A DNA stretch of 64,000 bases from Bimuria novae-zelandiae CBS 107.79 (GCA_010015655.1 ML976767.1:160183-224182); one strand, 5' to 3'. Shown: positions 41,876 through 54,859, numbered from the stretch's first letter. A program made the numbers and translations. The notes: generated from the sequence alone by a model not told the origin.

Positions 41876-42331
41876 TGTTAAGATCCCAAAGAGGTAGCTA
41901 TTCTCTAAGGGGCTAAGGTTGGTTCTCGGGCAGGAGTACTGGTAGGACGGGAGAGGGTTGTAGTGATAGCTTGCGCCTGTCACTGAGGGCGTTGGTATCG
42001 AAGGTGTGTATAGCACAATCAAATCAACAAGGTTGCTTATTCAGATCCAAACGATAGATTGATAAACAGGTTGAACACGCATATCCAGAGGGATATTCGA
42101 GCTCTCTATATACCCGTAGGCTTTCTTCTGTCATCACCCGTTTCTGTGCCATCATGACCTTGGTCTGATGGTACTGGCATCAGTGATGGTACTGCCATCA
42201 CTGTCTTGGCGTGATGGTGTGGCTTGGCGTAAGGGTACATCACGTGACCTCGGTAGTGCGGTCCCACTATGGGTTACCCCGCCATGGCCGCCGTTGGCCC
42301 TCCTTTACTGCCGCTCGTTCAGATCCTAACA
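41876..42331 (-). mobile_element. Solo LTR, 456 bp, inserted in the gypsy integrase
   Basis: Plus strand begins TGTTAAGATC and ends GATCCTAACA; exact 5-bp duplication AAGAA at 41871-41875 and 42332-42336. Its plus-strand first ~200 bp match the solo LTR at 59883; the rest does not. By comparison with the complete element, it is in minus orientation (conserved R-U5, different U3). It is unmutated inside a RIP-degraded host, so it inserted after RIP. Contains TCACGTGA at 42240-42247. Confidence 0.92.
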
Positions 42332-43590
42332 AAGAATAACTAGATTTCCCTATTACCTATAGCACAACTAGCATACAATAATAAAGTATTAGTAGTAACT
42401 AGATACACACTATCCTATGCAAACTACAAAAGATACCTATATCTCTTTAATTAAACATTTCCTATAGTAATTAGGACGGAGGAAGCGATTAACGTAGCAG
42501 AAACTATAAAGAAGATATATAAATAACTTTAAAAAAAACTTTAAAAAAGCTTAATAGTAATGTATTTCTTATATAAACTGAAAACGAAAAACGGCACCTT
42601 AGCTAAAAAAGGGGGATAAAACATAACTACTTATAAAAAATCTTTAAACCTAGAAGAAAAAACACAAGAAACTAGACTATATTAAGGTTAGACTAATATT
42701 TTTCTTCTAAATCAGTATTACTAGTTAACTATTAATTAGAATTACTACTAGATGTAAAGATACACTTGGTAATTTATATTAATTACTTAGAACCCGTAGA
42801 CCCTAAGACATTAGTTAAAATAAACTTCTATTACTAACCTAAGGAAGAAAACAAATTTAAAATTAAATAGATACTATATTATATAGATTAGCCACGTATA
42901 TATCTTGTTAAATAGAAAAGATACTTATATAGCAAAAATACTTAGGAACTAAAAAACTACTTACAGAATTACTAAAAAAGAATTTAATAATATTAGTACA
43001 CTATTACGTAGCAGTGGAAGGTGGTTTTAACTAAATAATAAACTAGTTAATTACCTTAGCACCTAGAGTAGCATTAAGATTAATTAATACTATTATCTAA
43101 GTAAGCTTCTTACAAGCCTTTAAGGCCTCTAGCTTTTCTATTATAGACATACTATAATTAAATAACTTTTACTTTTTTTAATATAACTTCTTGCGATACT
43201 TACGCAAACGCGCTATCTTCTCTTGTGCTAGACAAGCACGTAAAAGCGCTACATAAGCGAGCTCTTCTTCTACCTAAAGTTTTGCCTCCTCTTTAGCCTC
43301 TAACTTTTCTAGTCTTTCTAACTTAGTATTTATTTTTAAATAATCTAGTAAAGGAATCTCCTTAGGCTTACACTTCTAATTACTATACTAAATATAGTTT
43401 ATATACTTTAAGTGTAGTAATAATAAACGACAAGGTAGCTGCTTTTTAGCACAGTATAAATACGTAACTATAGTATATATAGTTGTACTTAAGATAATTA
43501 GCTTATAAATAATAGTATTAGGCAGATTAAGAAAGCAGCTTTTATAAGTAGTTAACTTATAAGGACATTAAGCCTAGAGAGGAGAGCTAA

Positions 43591-44020
43591 TGTTAAGATC
43601 TATTAAGACTAACATAATAAGGATAGGGTACTGGTACTTATCCGTGCGCCTAGCTAAAATTTCTAACTTAGCTATAAGTTACGGAACAAGTTACGCGTCC
43701 TAGAAGTATTAGACATCTTAGAGATATCTTAGCACGTAGGACCTTAGGACTCTTAAGATACTTAGGATTTATAGGACAGGATATATATATAGAAACGCTA
43801 AGTATAGCCTTTTATACTTATATTTAACGTAAGTGATTAATCTATTATTTAGATTATACTTTAGCTCTAGTTAATTTATTTATAACTATATACTACCTTT
43901 AATACTAATAACCCTATTAATACGGATAAGCTATTAATACTCCTTCCTTACCTTACTATACTCTTGCCTAAGAATCAAACCTAGTCTCCTTTGGGACTAG
44001 CTACCCTGAAGGGCTTAACA
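43591..44020 (+). repeat. 3' LTR of the gypsy element
   Basis: 430 bp, TGTTAAGATC to GGGCTTAACA, more RIP-mutated in U3 than the 5' LTR (its CACGTG box reads TTACGGAAC). Confidence 0.9.
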
Positions 44021-44264
44021 TAGTCACGTAATATAGTTCCGCATAAGCGAAAGTCCTAAGGGACTATATAGTCCTAGGGACTACGAAGTTTTAGTAGGAC
44101 TATAATAACTCTAATAATAGTAATGGCTAGGATAGATAGTATAAAGTCTAGAATATTCTCTATACTTTTCCTACTCTTTATAGTTAGCTTATATACTTTA
44201 AGTACATCTTCTATAATAGATTAGAAAATATCTAAGTTAGTTATTCTATAATTTATTATAGAAT
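44021..44264 (+). repeat. Repeat R, copy 2, right piece
   Basis: Reverse-complement match to about 5405-5725. Starts with the TAGTC target copy of the gypsy insertion. Contains a reduced 18-bp repeat region (44048-44100). Confidence 0.75.
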
Positions 44265-47200
44265 GAGATTATTTATAACCTACGTTAGTGTTACCTTAAG
44301 CTTTTAACTACTAAATATCTATAAGGCGTTTTACTATTAATCTATCCTCCCCTTATTCGGAACAGGCTTAGGTACGTACAACCCTTATAATACTTAAAGT
44401 TAATATATATTTGAAGATAATATAGCTAGCTATGGGTCCTATTTATAACTTATATTTATATAAAGAGACTTAACTATAGTAGAGGGCGTTTAAATAGCTT
44501 GTTAAGTATTATAGGCTACACGTTAAAGATAGCTCAATAATTAAGGTAAAGAAAAAAGTACTTACCTTTCTATACGTTTACGCGCAGGACGCTAGCTAGC
44601 GAGAAGCTAAGCACTACTATAGGCCTTTACTAAGCACGATTACTATATACGTATATAGAAACTTAGCTTAACATTAGCTAACGCTAGTAGTAACTTTTAC
44701 GAAGTCCTTACTATAGTACTCTAATTATACTTAAAAGTAATATAGTTACTGTGTCGTGGTGGCAAGCCTGGATTCTGTTTTTCTTTCATCTTAGTCAACA
44801 ACACCTAACATATATAGCGCCAGTCCTCAACGACTGAGGCGTGGGCATCCTATACACAAGACTACTTCTGCGTTCTTGTTTCCCTACGGGTACGAAGTCG
44901 AAAAGAAAACAATAGAGACCAATTGTCCACTAAACCTTGTCCTTGCTATGAGCCTGCAGAGGCACGTATTAGTAGAGTACTCAGCATTTGGCTGAGTACT
45001 TTACATGGTGTGTGTGCTCTACCTACCTATCCATCATACTGCGTGCGCATCTGGTCAACAACGAGTTTAGTTCGTATCCTACAAAGCAAATGCTGCAAAC
45101 ACATGCACGTTTTAATAGCTATTAAGCACAGCTCGTTTATTAGCGTGTTAGGTAAATTTCCTATAATTTATAAGGTTGTAACTGTCTTCATAATAAGATT
45201 ACTAGACTTTTTAGTAAGGCTAGTTATTTCTTTCGCCCTAATAGCACGAGGCTTAACTGCGATGCCTAGGTCTTTAAAGATATCTTAAAGACTAGTAAAG
45301 CCTTTCTTATTATTATAATAAATATACATAGTAATAGCGTTAAATTAGGTACGTATTAATACTAGTATTTATTAAACAGCGTGCGTAAGAGTCTTCTTCT
45401 TCTTATTATAAAGAGTTTTCCCTAAATAGTATCTTACATGTTAATATACAACGTGTAAGAGCCACTTATCCTTATTATAGTAAGCTTTACTAGTCTTTTA
45501 TAGTTATGTAAAGTTAATACTAATTTATTTAAAAGGGCGTGTCGCTGGTTTACGTTAAGGACGTTAACTAATAATCTTAGCGAGCTTTAAGTTAATGTAA
45601 ATCTTATATTCCTTCTATTATAGGACCTAGTGTAACGCAGCCATCCAGTTACCAACTTTTAAAGTTATATAAATTAACTTGTTTCCCTAACACTAATCTA
45701 ATTTGTATTGGCTTCGGTCTTTAAGATTGTTTTTCTAATACTACGTTATATTAGACCCTTACTAGACTTATTATATATCCATTTTATTAGGATTCCTTAT
45801 TAAATCAGCCTTTTAATTTATAAGATGAACTTTCTTGCTCCTTAACATTTATCTCTTTAAGATAATAATTATTAAGTACTTAAATATATATTTTCTTTAT
45901 TTATTATATGTAGTTTAGTAGCTTTTCAGTATTCTTTTATACCAGACCTATTAGCACTTAATATATTCTTCGTTACAATTTTATCCACGCACTCCTATAT
46001 ACCGCTAAGTAAAAACGCCTAAATAGACTCTTCGAGTGACTAGCACCGATACACCTAGGGGCTAGTAGTAAGCTTAACACTATTTACTACCTACTCTAGG
46101 TATTTAATCGCGCGTCGTGCTACATAAGCTAGTATCTAATAAGCTTCTATTAAGGTAACTTATAGAGGCTTACGCTCTAAACGGCTTGGCTTGGCTAACT
46201 TTAATTAAATTATAAATATATATAACTTTAATACGTTTAGACGTATTACCTGATTAGAGTCTATAACCTAATAGCTACCCTACTTATTAAATATATAAAA
46301 TATATCTGTTAGACTGCTCCTTAGATAGAGATAGCTATATCTTAAGTTAAACTTAATACTAACTAATTAATAGCGTAACAGTAATACTACTAATATAAAA
46401 AACGTAAAAATAAGAGCTATTTATGTTATCATTACTTAACATATACTAGTTAAAATATTAATAAATAGCTTAATATTTTTTTACTTATGTATCTACAGGG
46501 GCTACGTGCTAGCTAGTAAGATGTTATTTAAATATCTATCTTAGATCTTCTCCTAAGTCTTTAGCTAGTAGTTTGTGACATGTATATTAGAGCCAGGATC
46601 TAGTATTTACTTATTAATTAATAGCGATAGAGGCTATTAACTAAGTTATATTTTAGCTACCTTACTCGTGCATAACTACTCCTATTAAGTTTTAAGTATA
46701 TAATACAGGATAATTAGTATTTATAAAAATAATCTTTTTATTTATATTATTATTATTTATAGTATTTGCCTTTTCAGTAGCTCTTTTCTTAGCTCTAAAT
46801 AAAGCTACGCTTAGAGGGTTGCCTTTGCCTAGTTTCCTTACTTTACTAAACTTGGCTAAAATAGCTAGGTCGGGCCTCTATCTAGCAGGTCAAAGAGAAG
46901 GCACCATATAGGAGTACTACTTAAACAGGTACTATTCTCCGCAAATGCAAGTGACTATACGTTTCTAGGTATTACTATTAGTGTTTAGACTAGGGCGTCC
47001 TAAAACAGCGTATATTCTAAGTAATAACGCTATAAGGGTTAAGGTGCGTTAGAACTATTAATAGTTCTTTATTAGTTAAATAAAATTTATATATAGAGTT
47101 GTTTTTATTTTAGCTTAAGTAATCTCCTAAATTTTATATATAATAAAGGACTTATGAACTTTCTTAATTACTTAAAGAAAGTCTTACTATAGTTAGTACT

Positions 47201-48240
47201 CCTAGACCTTAGGTGGTTTTAGTTTAATTATATTATAAACGATAGTAATATAGCTCGTATACTAAGTATAAATTTTTTTATTATTATAAAACTTTTTAAA
47301 TTTTATTATACTACTTAAGCAACTTATACTTGGACTTTACTACTAATATATAAATTTTTTTTTAAATTATATAAGTTATTTATAAGGTGTTTTAGTGTCT
47401 TTAATAAGTAAAATATACCTACTAGTAATTATCTTTATAATTTTTATATTAGGTTATTAAGAGCATTCTCCTTCTTCTACTAGACTACTAGCTTTATTAT
47501 ATAAAACTTATACTAAAAGATATAGTTCTCTTATTTACATTTCGTAAGTTTATTTAGCTTAATAGTATTATTACCTTAAATAATACTTAAAGCTTTATTA
47601 GTTGCGCTATCCTTTTTAAATAAGCGTAGTAGTTACTCCGTAAGTTTCTTATTATAGATTTTCTTAATAGTATCTACTATTAAATCTAGGTTATAATAGT
47701 CCTTTTTTATAAAATGTTCTACTTTAACTAATTACTTAGCTTATTAAGGATAATTATTTCCTTAATAATTAGCTTATCCTCTTTATTACTTATTATTGTA
47801 AACTAGAGCTTATTAAGTTAATCTCTGTCGTAGAAAGCGCGTATGTAGTAAGTAGGTAGAGTATAAACTATAGTTAAACTAAGCGTAAACTAGGCTTATA
47901 ACTATAAGGGATTAGAAGGAGGGTAGCATTCAAGAATAAGAGACTAAGTTAATTACAATAAGCTAAATAAAGAAACTACTTAAGTAGCAGAGTAATGATT
48001 AGCAACTAGTCTACATTAGATTAATTGTATTATGTGATATCGTACTCCACTCTAACATTATGTTAAAGAAAACAATATAGATTAATTTCTACTAGCTAAA
48101 TTAACTGTATCTCTATAACCTATTACTTAAATTATACAGGAGAGACCGTGTGTATCCTTACACTAATAAATTCTTTCCTATAATATTCTCCAGCCTTGTA
48201 ATTTCCGATTTAACAAGCTTGTCGAAATTTTTAAATAAAG
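44265..48240. other. Degraded repetitive DNA, unclassified
   Basis: TA-rich with RIP stops in all frames. A GC-balanced island lies at about 44750-45110 with no recognised protein. On the minus strand around 46050-45920 a frame reads ECVDKIVTKNILSANRSGIK, clearly related to the plus-strand ORF at 52483 (ECVYKNVASNELSAYRPGTK), so one unnamed repeat family has two copies here. Transposase or polymerase motifs could not be identified with confidence. Confidence 0.4.
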
Positions 48241-50170
48241 GAACGTTGTCTTTCTAGCATAGGTACTAGACATTTCCACGTCAGTGGTATCCTAGAGGGC
48301 AGTAGACGATGAGCCTTCTAGATTAAGTGTACTAGCTGTGTTTAAGCAGTGAGATGGGACTTATAGTACTATGATAAAGGTAAAGGATAATAAGATCTAC
48401 TTTATTAAAGTTTATTATTTCCTAATCTATTTATTAATAAAGATTCTAATCTTTGATATCTTGCTTATAGTTGGGGTCCCAATGGATACGGCGAGGGTTG
48501 AACGCAGCAATAGGGAGGTAGGCGACCTTGTCTGCAAAAGTGGCTTGCTAGTCAGGGGCTTTGCCTATCTCAATGCTTCCCCCAAGGAACATTTGTACAC
48601 GGGCGCCAATATCCACCTGGTCAAGCAGGCTACAGTGTACAAAGCCTAGGTTTTGTTCCGGTTTAGCTGCTATGTATGCAGATAGAGTCTCTCCTTGGCT
48701 AGTTTCAGGGAACTTTATAGTGTAAAGTGATGACTGGACTAGGTGACTGTGTGTTTCTGAGGGAACAGGATTAATAAAGAATAATCTTGGTATAGGTTAT
48801 AAGGCGAATATAAGTACTTCGTTGAGTTATTGATCGGATGCACAGCCTGCTTGCGCAGGTAACTGCTTCGTCGCTTATTACTGCGCCTCGGTGAAAGAGG
48901 TTTTGAGAAGAACCCTGTACTATGGTTAATGAGCTTATGAATATCACGGGCTTCACCCTGGGAGGGCAGAAGCTCTAACCGCAAGGTGATCCAGCCAGGG
49001 CCCCTGTGCATGGTGTTGCAAAGATAGCTGATAACTCCTAGCTGCAGAATGGCCAACCACGTCCTTCTACTAGCGGCGTAGAACGCTGATGAGCTTTGTC
49101 ATTTTTTATGCGCCTGAAACCTTACGGCGTTTGGATTAAGGCGTATGTCATCGGGAGTAGAAGAGCAAGGCGACTAGAGAGCTGTGTTCAAGCTGTCACA
49201 TTGTTAATCCACCTGTACAACTTTGTGAATGGTTGAATTATGAGCGCCAGCCGCTTCCATTCCTTTCTGACCAGATTAGGCATTCAAGACAAAGAGGCGA
49301 GGTACATTGAGCCCGCCTCCGAACAGAGTGCACGAGTCGTGAGCCTGTAAGCTCTGATGGCTAAGCAGTAGCTTCGGCGGCAGTGGAACTTAAGCCACCT
49401 CCTGAAGTTATGCTGGAGGTATTTGTAGCCATCTATAGGTCAGAGTAATGCTAGCGATACCTCTTTCATCCAGTTCTAGTGCTGCAGTTATGGCTTATCT
49501 CACCTACTCCGGCAAAAGCAGGCGCACGAGACGCTCACTTCAGCGGTGTTTCTAATACTGCTAGGGGGCAAGGTGCAGCAGCTGCACAATAGCAAGCCCA
49601 CGGAGGCGTCTCTTGGAAACAGTGGACAAAGCAAGGATATTTCACGAGGAGCAAGCATCTAGCTGCTGCAGTGAGACAGGCCAAGCAACTGAGTATAGAG
49701 GGAAGGAGACGGAGTAGCTATTACTACAAGATTAATCTACTCTACATATTTGAGGTTATATAAATGGAAAACAGGATTGGCGATACGTGCAGAATATATT
49801 CACCATCCAGTCTTCAGCCCCACAGGGCTTTTGAGTAGGGTATCACATGACTGATCCCTAAATAGTTATGTAACACCTCCAGCCGGTGTGCCTATATGCG
49901 AGGCCAAAAGGTGACAATTATAGAAAGATCAAAATAACGGGGGACCCTCGTTCAACGCGGACAAGACAGATGCAGCCTTTCATCGTGCTGTCGGCGGCCT
50001 CTTATATAGTTCCAATAATGTTTCACTCCTCAGAGCGAGTCGGTTGATCCAGCGCTTAGGGCAAGAAAGGACAAAGCAAAACGTGTAGAGAATCTATGTT
50101 AAGTGATATAGCTATGTAGATTAGCAGATCAAATCTAGATAGCACCACCCCCTGCACTAATTCGTGGGAC
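48241..50170. other. GC-balanced island of unknown content
   Basis: Unlike its surroundings it is little mutated, but only short ORFs exist (for example 92 codons at 48371-48649 and 105 codons on the minus strand at 49056-48739), with no recognised domain or introns that I could place. It may be an inserted non-coding repeat or the remains of a gene. Confidence 0.35.
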
Positions 50171-50199
50171 ACTTTCTAATAAGTTAGCACCCCGCACTT

Positions 50200-51590
50200 A
50201 ACACTAAATCTTGCTATTATTAACGTTAATAATAACGTTTATAATACTATAAAATTACGTCTAAATAAGATAATTAATAGCTTATTAGAAAGGCCTTATA
50301 TACCTATATAAGATACTATCTTTAAAGAGCCTAATATAGAAGAGCGTTCACGATTTTTTAGAGCTATATAATATAATAATAATATTACCCTTTTCCGCGA
50401 TATCTATGCCTAGTATAGTATAAGAAGTCTATAAGCTATTACTAAATAAAAGAGTTTAAAAAATATAATAATTATTAACCCGTACGTAAGCGAAAGAGCT
50501 AAAAAACATATATATAAAATTTAAGTATTTATAGTGTATAAATAAGTTAATACTTAGATTTTTGATAAATAACGCTATAAACCCTATTAGAGACAAGCCC
50601 TTAGGCGTACAGATCCGTACAAATAATATACCACTTATAAAGCGTGTCTTAGAGCACAATCTCCGTACAAGGATCCATGCTAGCGTCTATAAACAAGCCT
50701 ACACAAAGAAGGAGATTTTACTTAATAGTAAGTATCTTTGCGTAGGCTATAAATACGTTAATTAATAGTAGCCTATTTTTAGCTTCTAAGATGTTATTTA
50801 CTAGACTAATAAAACTTATTTTAATTTAAAAGAGGACTTTTAGAAGTCTAGTATTTTACGCTATAAGCGAAAGCGCCTTAAGATAAATAATATAGGCGTA
50901 TAAAAGCCTATAAAGAGCTCACTTTTAATATTACATATATACGCTACTATAAATTAGTACTATAAAGGCCCTCTTAGCTTCTGTAATAACGATATTAATA
51001 TGTTAACGTTGCTAAAGCCTCTGCAAAGGCCTCGCAAGTATAAGTACGAGACCTAGCAGAAATATAAGAAAAGGCTTACTAAGTAGGAGCTTAAATGCCC
51101 TCTAGCTATTAAGGGAGACATCGGCGGCTATTATATAACTTAAGAGTACTATATAGAGCACATATTGCCGTCGTATATAGACGCTGTACAACAGGCTCGT
51201 ATAGGTGCTACAATAGAGCAGCGGGAGTGGCTCCTATAGGAGGATAATAACCCATCTTATGGCACAAAGTCCTTTAACAACGTCTCTAGAAAGCTCAAGG
51301 GTGTGAATTAGATCCGTACACTACTCTATCCAGGCCAGTCGCCGGATCTTAATCCACAAGAAGGCGTATAGCTTATCCTTAAACAACACGTAAAAAGACG
51401 TCTTAACAGTCCCTGCCGCCTGACTATATAGGATAGCATAAAGTAGCATCTTAAGGAGATCCTCGTACAAGAATAGGCTATAATTACGCTTACAGAAATA
51501 CGTAGGTTAATTTCTAAGATGCCATCTCGGTGTAAGCAACTAGTGACTAACAGTAGTAAGGCTATTCGCTTAGAATACTAGTAAATTACT
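50200..51590 (+). pseudogene. Tc1-like transposase (family C), RIP-degraded
   Basis: Plus-strand reading shows the DDE_3 part of a Tc1/mariner transposase: a degraded first catalytic segment near 50770-50810, then ELKCPLAIKGDIGGYYIT (about 51090-51143), EDNNPSYGTKSFNN near 51240-51280 (second Asp) and PGQSPDLNPQEGV near 51330-51370 (third acidic position in the Tc1 box), then ITLTEIRRLISKMPSRCKQL (about 51483-51542). Stops at many former Gln and Trp codons fit RIP. No inverted repeats were found, so the element seems truncated on both sides. Confidence 0.75.
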
Positions 51591-52174
51591 AAAAAAATTA
51601 TACAAGATTCTTACGCATATATAAATTACTCCCTTAAATAATCTAATAGTATTCTAGCTGCCGTTTTCTAACGCTGACTTGCCACTAAACCTCGCTACTT
51701 ATGCGCCGGACAGCTCGGGCGCACGTGCTTACTAGATTACCTGCTTCAGCTAGCGTAGTCGCGCTACTACCCTAACTTCGAGTAAGCTCAGCAGCAGTAG
51801 AGCTCTCGGCACGCTTTTACAATCTAACGGCGCCCATATCACATTATATCCTACGTTCCAAAACACCACGCGCTCTCTATTCCCTCGCACGGATACCTTA
51901 TCGTAATGGCACTCTCGTCCGGGCTCTCGCCCAAGCGGCGGATTGCAGCACCCCTGCTGCCAGGAACGCGAGGGTGCGGCACAGCTCTCGACACCACTCG
52001 CTATTCTTGTCACCAGCAGCATGCTGACCCAAGCCGAGGCCGCCCTATCGGCGGCGTACTTAAAGCGGTTCCCTCGCCCTTCACAGAACTACCAGCAAGG
52101 ACCGCCTCTTCTCTCGCTCATATACTCAACTAGCCGCCCTACCTATCATCCGATACCTATCATCCGATATACCC
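51591..52174. other. GC-balanced sequence upstream of the DUF3435-like fragment
   Basis: No supported ORF. It becomes GC-rich from about 51650 and leads directly into the start codon at 52175. It could be the promoter of the recombinase fragment. Confidence 0.35.
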
Positions 52175-52455
52175 ATGCACCCCCCGCACCGACGCAACAT
52201 GCGACGCCGTCTACCCAGCGACGATTCCTCCGACGGGAGCGAATATACCGAGTCTAATGCTAACGGTAGTGTTACGTTAGACACTAACCTCACAAACGAC
52301 GAAACGTGCAGCAACGAGGATAGTAAGGAAGGCAAAGAAGTAAAGGACTAAGCATAGCTCTTTACTAATAAGAACTATCCGCCTAAGCACTACACCAGTA
52401 TGCTAGAAACGTTTAACAAACGAGAGTACACTAAAGAGGACTATAAGGAGAGCTG
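52175..52455 (+). pseudogene. Possible DUF3435 tyrosine-recombinase N-terminal fragment
   Basis: One frame starts MHPPHRRNMRRRLPSDDSSD with a Ser/Asp/Asn-rich leader, passes a TAA (52349-52351) and a TAG (52355-52357), then reads LFTNKNYPPKHYTSMLETFN and KREYTKEDYKES. A P-P-x-[HY]-Y ... F-[DN]-x-x-[ED]-[YF]-T-K-E-D-Y segment after an acidic leader is how many fungal DUF3435 proteins begin; that family includes Crypton-like and Starship 'captain' recombinases. Both stops are one C-to-T change from Gln codons. Similarity is lost after about 52455, so catalytic residues are absent here. Call is from memory of the family pattern. Confidence 0.4.
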
Positions 52456-52782
52456 TGAAGGTTATGAGGAGACGCGGATCACGTGTGCTTGGTGGCGGCG
52501 GTCTGGTGCTGCTTCCTTATCTTATCAAGCACCTTTTACCTTAACAGTATTATAGATACGTTTGTATCGGCGCAGGTCACTCAAAGGATCGATGTTGGCG
52601 TATCTCCTAGCAGAGGCATATGGGAGTGCGTGTATAAGAATGTAGCCTCGAATGAATTAAGTGCCTATAGGCCTGGTACGAAAGGATACGGAAAAGGTAC
52701 TGAACTACAAAGGCCCCAAGCTCCTCTAAATACACCTCTTCCCAGATGGCTAGCTAGCACATAACTGCCATAGGTTGACCGT

Positions 52783-52875
52783 CGGTCTGATGGATCCGAA
52801 ATAGGTCCGAATCGGATCCGTAGTTCCCCATCGGTCTGATAGAACCGAAATTGGTCCGATACGGATGAGTGTCGG
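52783..52875. repeat. Two-unit tandem repeat, about 49 bp period
   Basis: The pattern TCGGTCTGATGGATCCGAAA and its variant TCGGTCTGATAGAACCGAAA, each followed by a GGTCCGA-type segment. Rich in TCGG/CCGA half-sites. Confidence 0.6.
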
Positions 52876-53010
52876 TTTTCGGATGATCTCGAATCCTGTC
52901 TTGACTGGCCAAGGGTTCTCGTGTCGACGAGCGATTGTTCCTGTTACAACGTTATGTAAACAGACCCCCCTGCTAGCTTATTAAGAAAAACAGCAGACAG
53001 AACACACACT

Positions 53011-53036
53011 TTAATATAATATAATATAATATAATA
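53011..53036. repeat. AT pentanucleotide microsatellite
   Basis: About five tandem copies of TAATA (TAATATAATATAATATAATA). Confidence 0.8.
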
Positions 53037-53357
53037 GTTATAAGCCTAAATTACGATTAAGCTTATAATATATTGCGAAGAAGATCGCTCGACTAAAGCT
53101 TACTTACTTATAATAACTAATTAGCACCCACGATTAAGATTATAATTAATTATACTATATAGAGCCGCTAAATTGCTAATACCCTATATAATAACTACTA
53201 AGTTTAATCCTATAGTTACCTAAGTGACTATTGTCCTCGATCGAGCTAATAACTAGTATAAATAGCTATTTATTTAAAAGAATACTGCGTAGAAGAATAA
53301 CCTCTAGTAGTATATAAATTTTACTATAATAGTAGTAGACTTGCCTACGTTAATAGC

Positions 53358-53807
53358 TGTTACAACGCAGAAGTCGACGGTGGGACGGCGAGCCTTATGA
53401 CGGCATCCGGGCCCCACCTCAGGCTTACGTAACGTCCCAAGCTGTCCCAGGCGCCAAGGCCATGGGACACCGTGGGACCACGTGACCCCGATCACGTGAC
53501 GTCCCAGGAAATCCCATGAGATCCCACGATACCAGGATATGGGACATCGTGGGATTCTATGGGACAAGGAGGATATATATACACAGGACGGTTTCCTTTG
53601 TTATGCTCCTTATAGTCAACTCACATATCTTCTGTGCGAGTACGTTCTCCTATATAAACTAATAGTTATCTTACTTTATTATAAGATTAGATTATCTAGC
53701 CTCGCGCTAAGTGTCGCATCAACTTGTACTATTAAATAATCCGTAAAGCACCACGATACCTTACCGCCCTAACCTGGATCGGAACAAGGTGTGAGAGCCT
53801 CATAACA
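53358..53807 (+). repeat. Gypsy family-2 LTR, 450 bp
   Basis: TGTTACAACG to CTCATAACA. U3 (53358-53575) is GC-balanced with repeated GGGAC/GTCCC and boxes CCACGTGA (53478) and TCACGTGA (53492). Matches 6830-7275. Confidence 0.88.
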
Positions 53808-54859
53808 CTATCCCTAGGCTACGCTAGGTAGTATAAAAGGTTTTAGGCAACTATTTAGCCTATTATAAGAATAAGCCTAAGAGATATAAGCCCTATAGCC
53901 TCTTATAGTTACTAAAGCCGCCCCTAAGACTATAGTTAAGCGTAACTATAGACTTTATCGTAAAGTTACTAGTATTACTAGCACTAAGGAATAAGGATCC
54001 CTATAACTTAGTCTTAGTTATAATCTATTAACTTACTAAGGAGTCGAGGTTTGTGCTAATTAGGGAAGCTATATTAGCAGAAGAACTAGCCTATATAGTA
54101 AAATAAGAACTAATATTACAGGTTAGATAACCTAACAAGTTTATTATAAACAGGGCTAAGATATTTATATTATTATACTGGACTACGTTTATAGTTAAAT
54201 TAGGGATTAAGTATAAGCTTACGACGAGTTTCTATCCTAAAATAAATAGTTAAACTAAGCGAACAAACTAAACGTTAGAATAATATCTTTAGATATATAT
54301 AAATAAGCTTTAAGATAATTAGGTTAAGCTGTTGCTAACAGCTTAGCTAGCATATAATAGCACAAGATTGGCGACTATAGGATACTTGTCATATTACGCC
54401 AACCATGGATGTAAGCCAACGACTTACCAGGATCTATTAAATATTTAGAGCATTACAAAGGACGCAGCTAATAAAGCTAAACTTATATAAAATTTATATA
54501 AAATACTATACGAGAATATTGCGCAGCGTAATAAATAAATAGCGTAATAGGTAAATAAAAAAAAGATTATAAGACTAACTTTTAAAAAGGGGGATAGAGT
54601 CCTCCTCTTGTAAAAAAATTTTAAGATAATAAGGCTAAATAAAAAACTAAATAACTTTTAAAAAAGACTATTTAAAATTTAAGAGGTTAAAGGACTAGTT
54701 AATTTTAAACTATAGTTACCTATAAATACACGGATCTACCTAGTCTTCCACAAGTTATTATTAGAACTAGCACCACTAAACGCTAAACTAAAAATATAAC
54801 TTAAACTTAAAGATAAGGAGTACAAAGTTAAAGTAATTAGGGATCTACAAAAGATCGGG

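Larger units (their letters stand above)
36447..44020 (+). mobile_element. Full-length Ty3/gypsy retrotransposon (chromovirus), RIP-degraded
   Basis: 7574 bp with LTRs at 36447-36877 and 43591-44020 and a five-base target duplication, TGGTC (36442-36446) and TAGTC (44021-44025), the single difference being a RIP-type G-to-A. Plus-strand order: gag (about 36960-37500), protease-like region (about 39240-39560), reverse transcriptase (LRPYINYRKLND at about 40048; VYIDDILVF near 40350, catalytic Asp pair kept), RNase H (about 40790-41140), integrase (about 41380-41870 and 42340-42500), then a degraded chromodomain (about 42860-42990). A younger solo LTR splits the integrase at 41876-42331. Frames are riddled with stops. 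Confidence 0.93.
52456..53357. other. Unclassified repeat fragment and flanking DNA
   Basis: ORF 52483-52764 (93 codons) ends with GIWECVYKNVASNELSAYRP, matching a degraded minus-strand frame near 46000, so it is part of a repeat family rather than a gene. 52783-52875 holds a two-unit tandem repeat; 53011-53036 an AT pentanucleotide run. 53040-53357 is TA-rich and degraded. Confidence 0.45.

Noticed and set aside
48371..48649. 92-codon ORF in the unmutated island
   Set aside because: No recognisable family, AT-rich first half, no conserved context; described only as part of the island.
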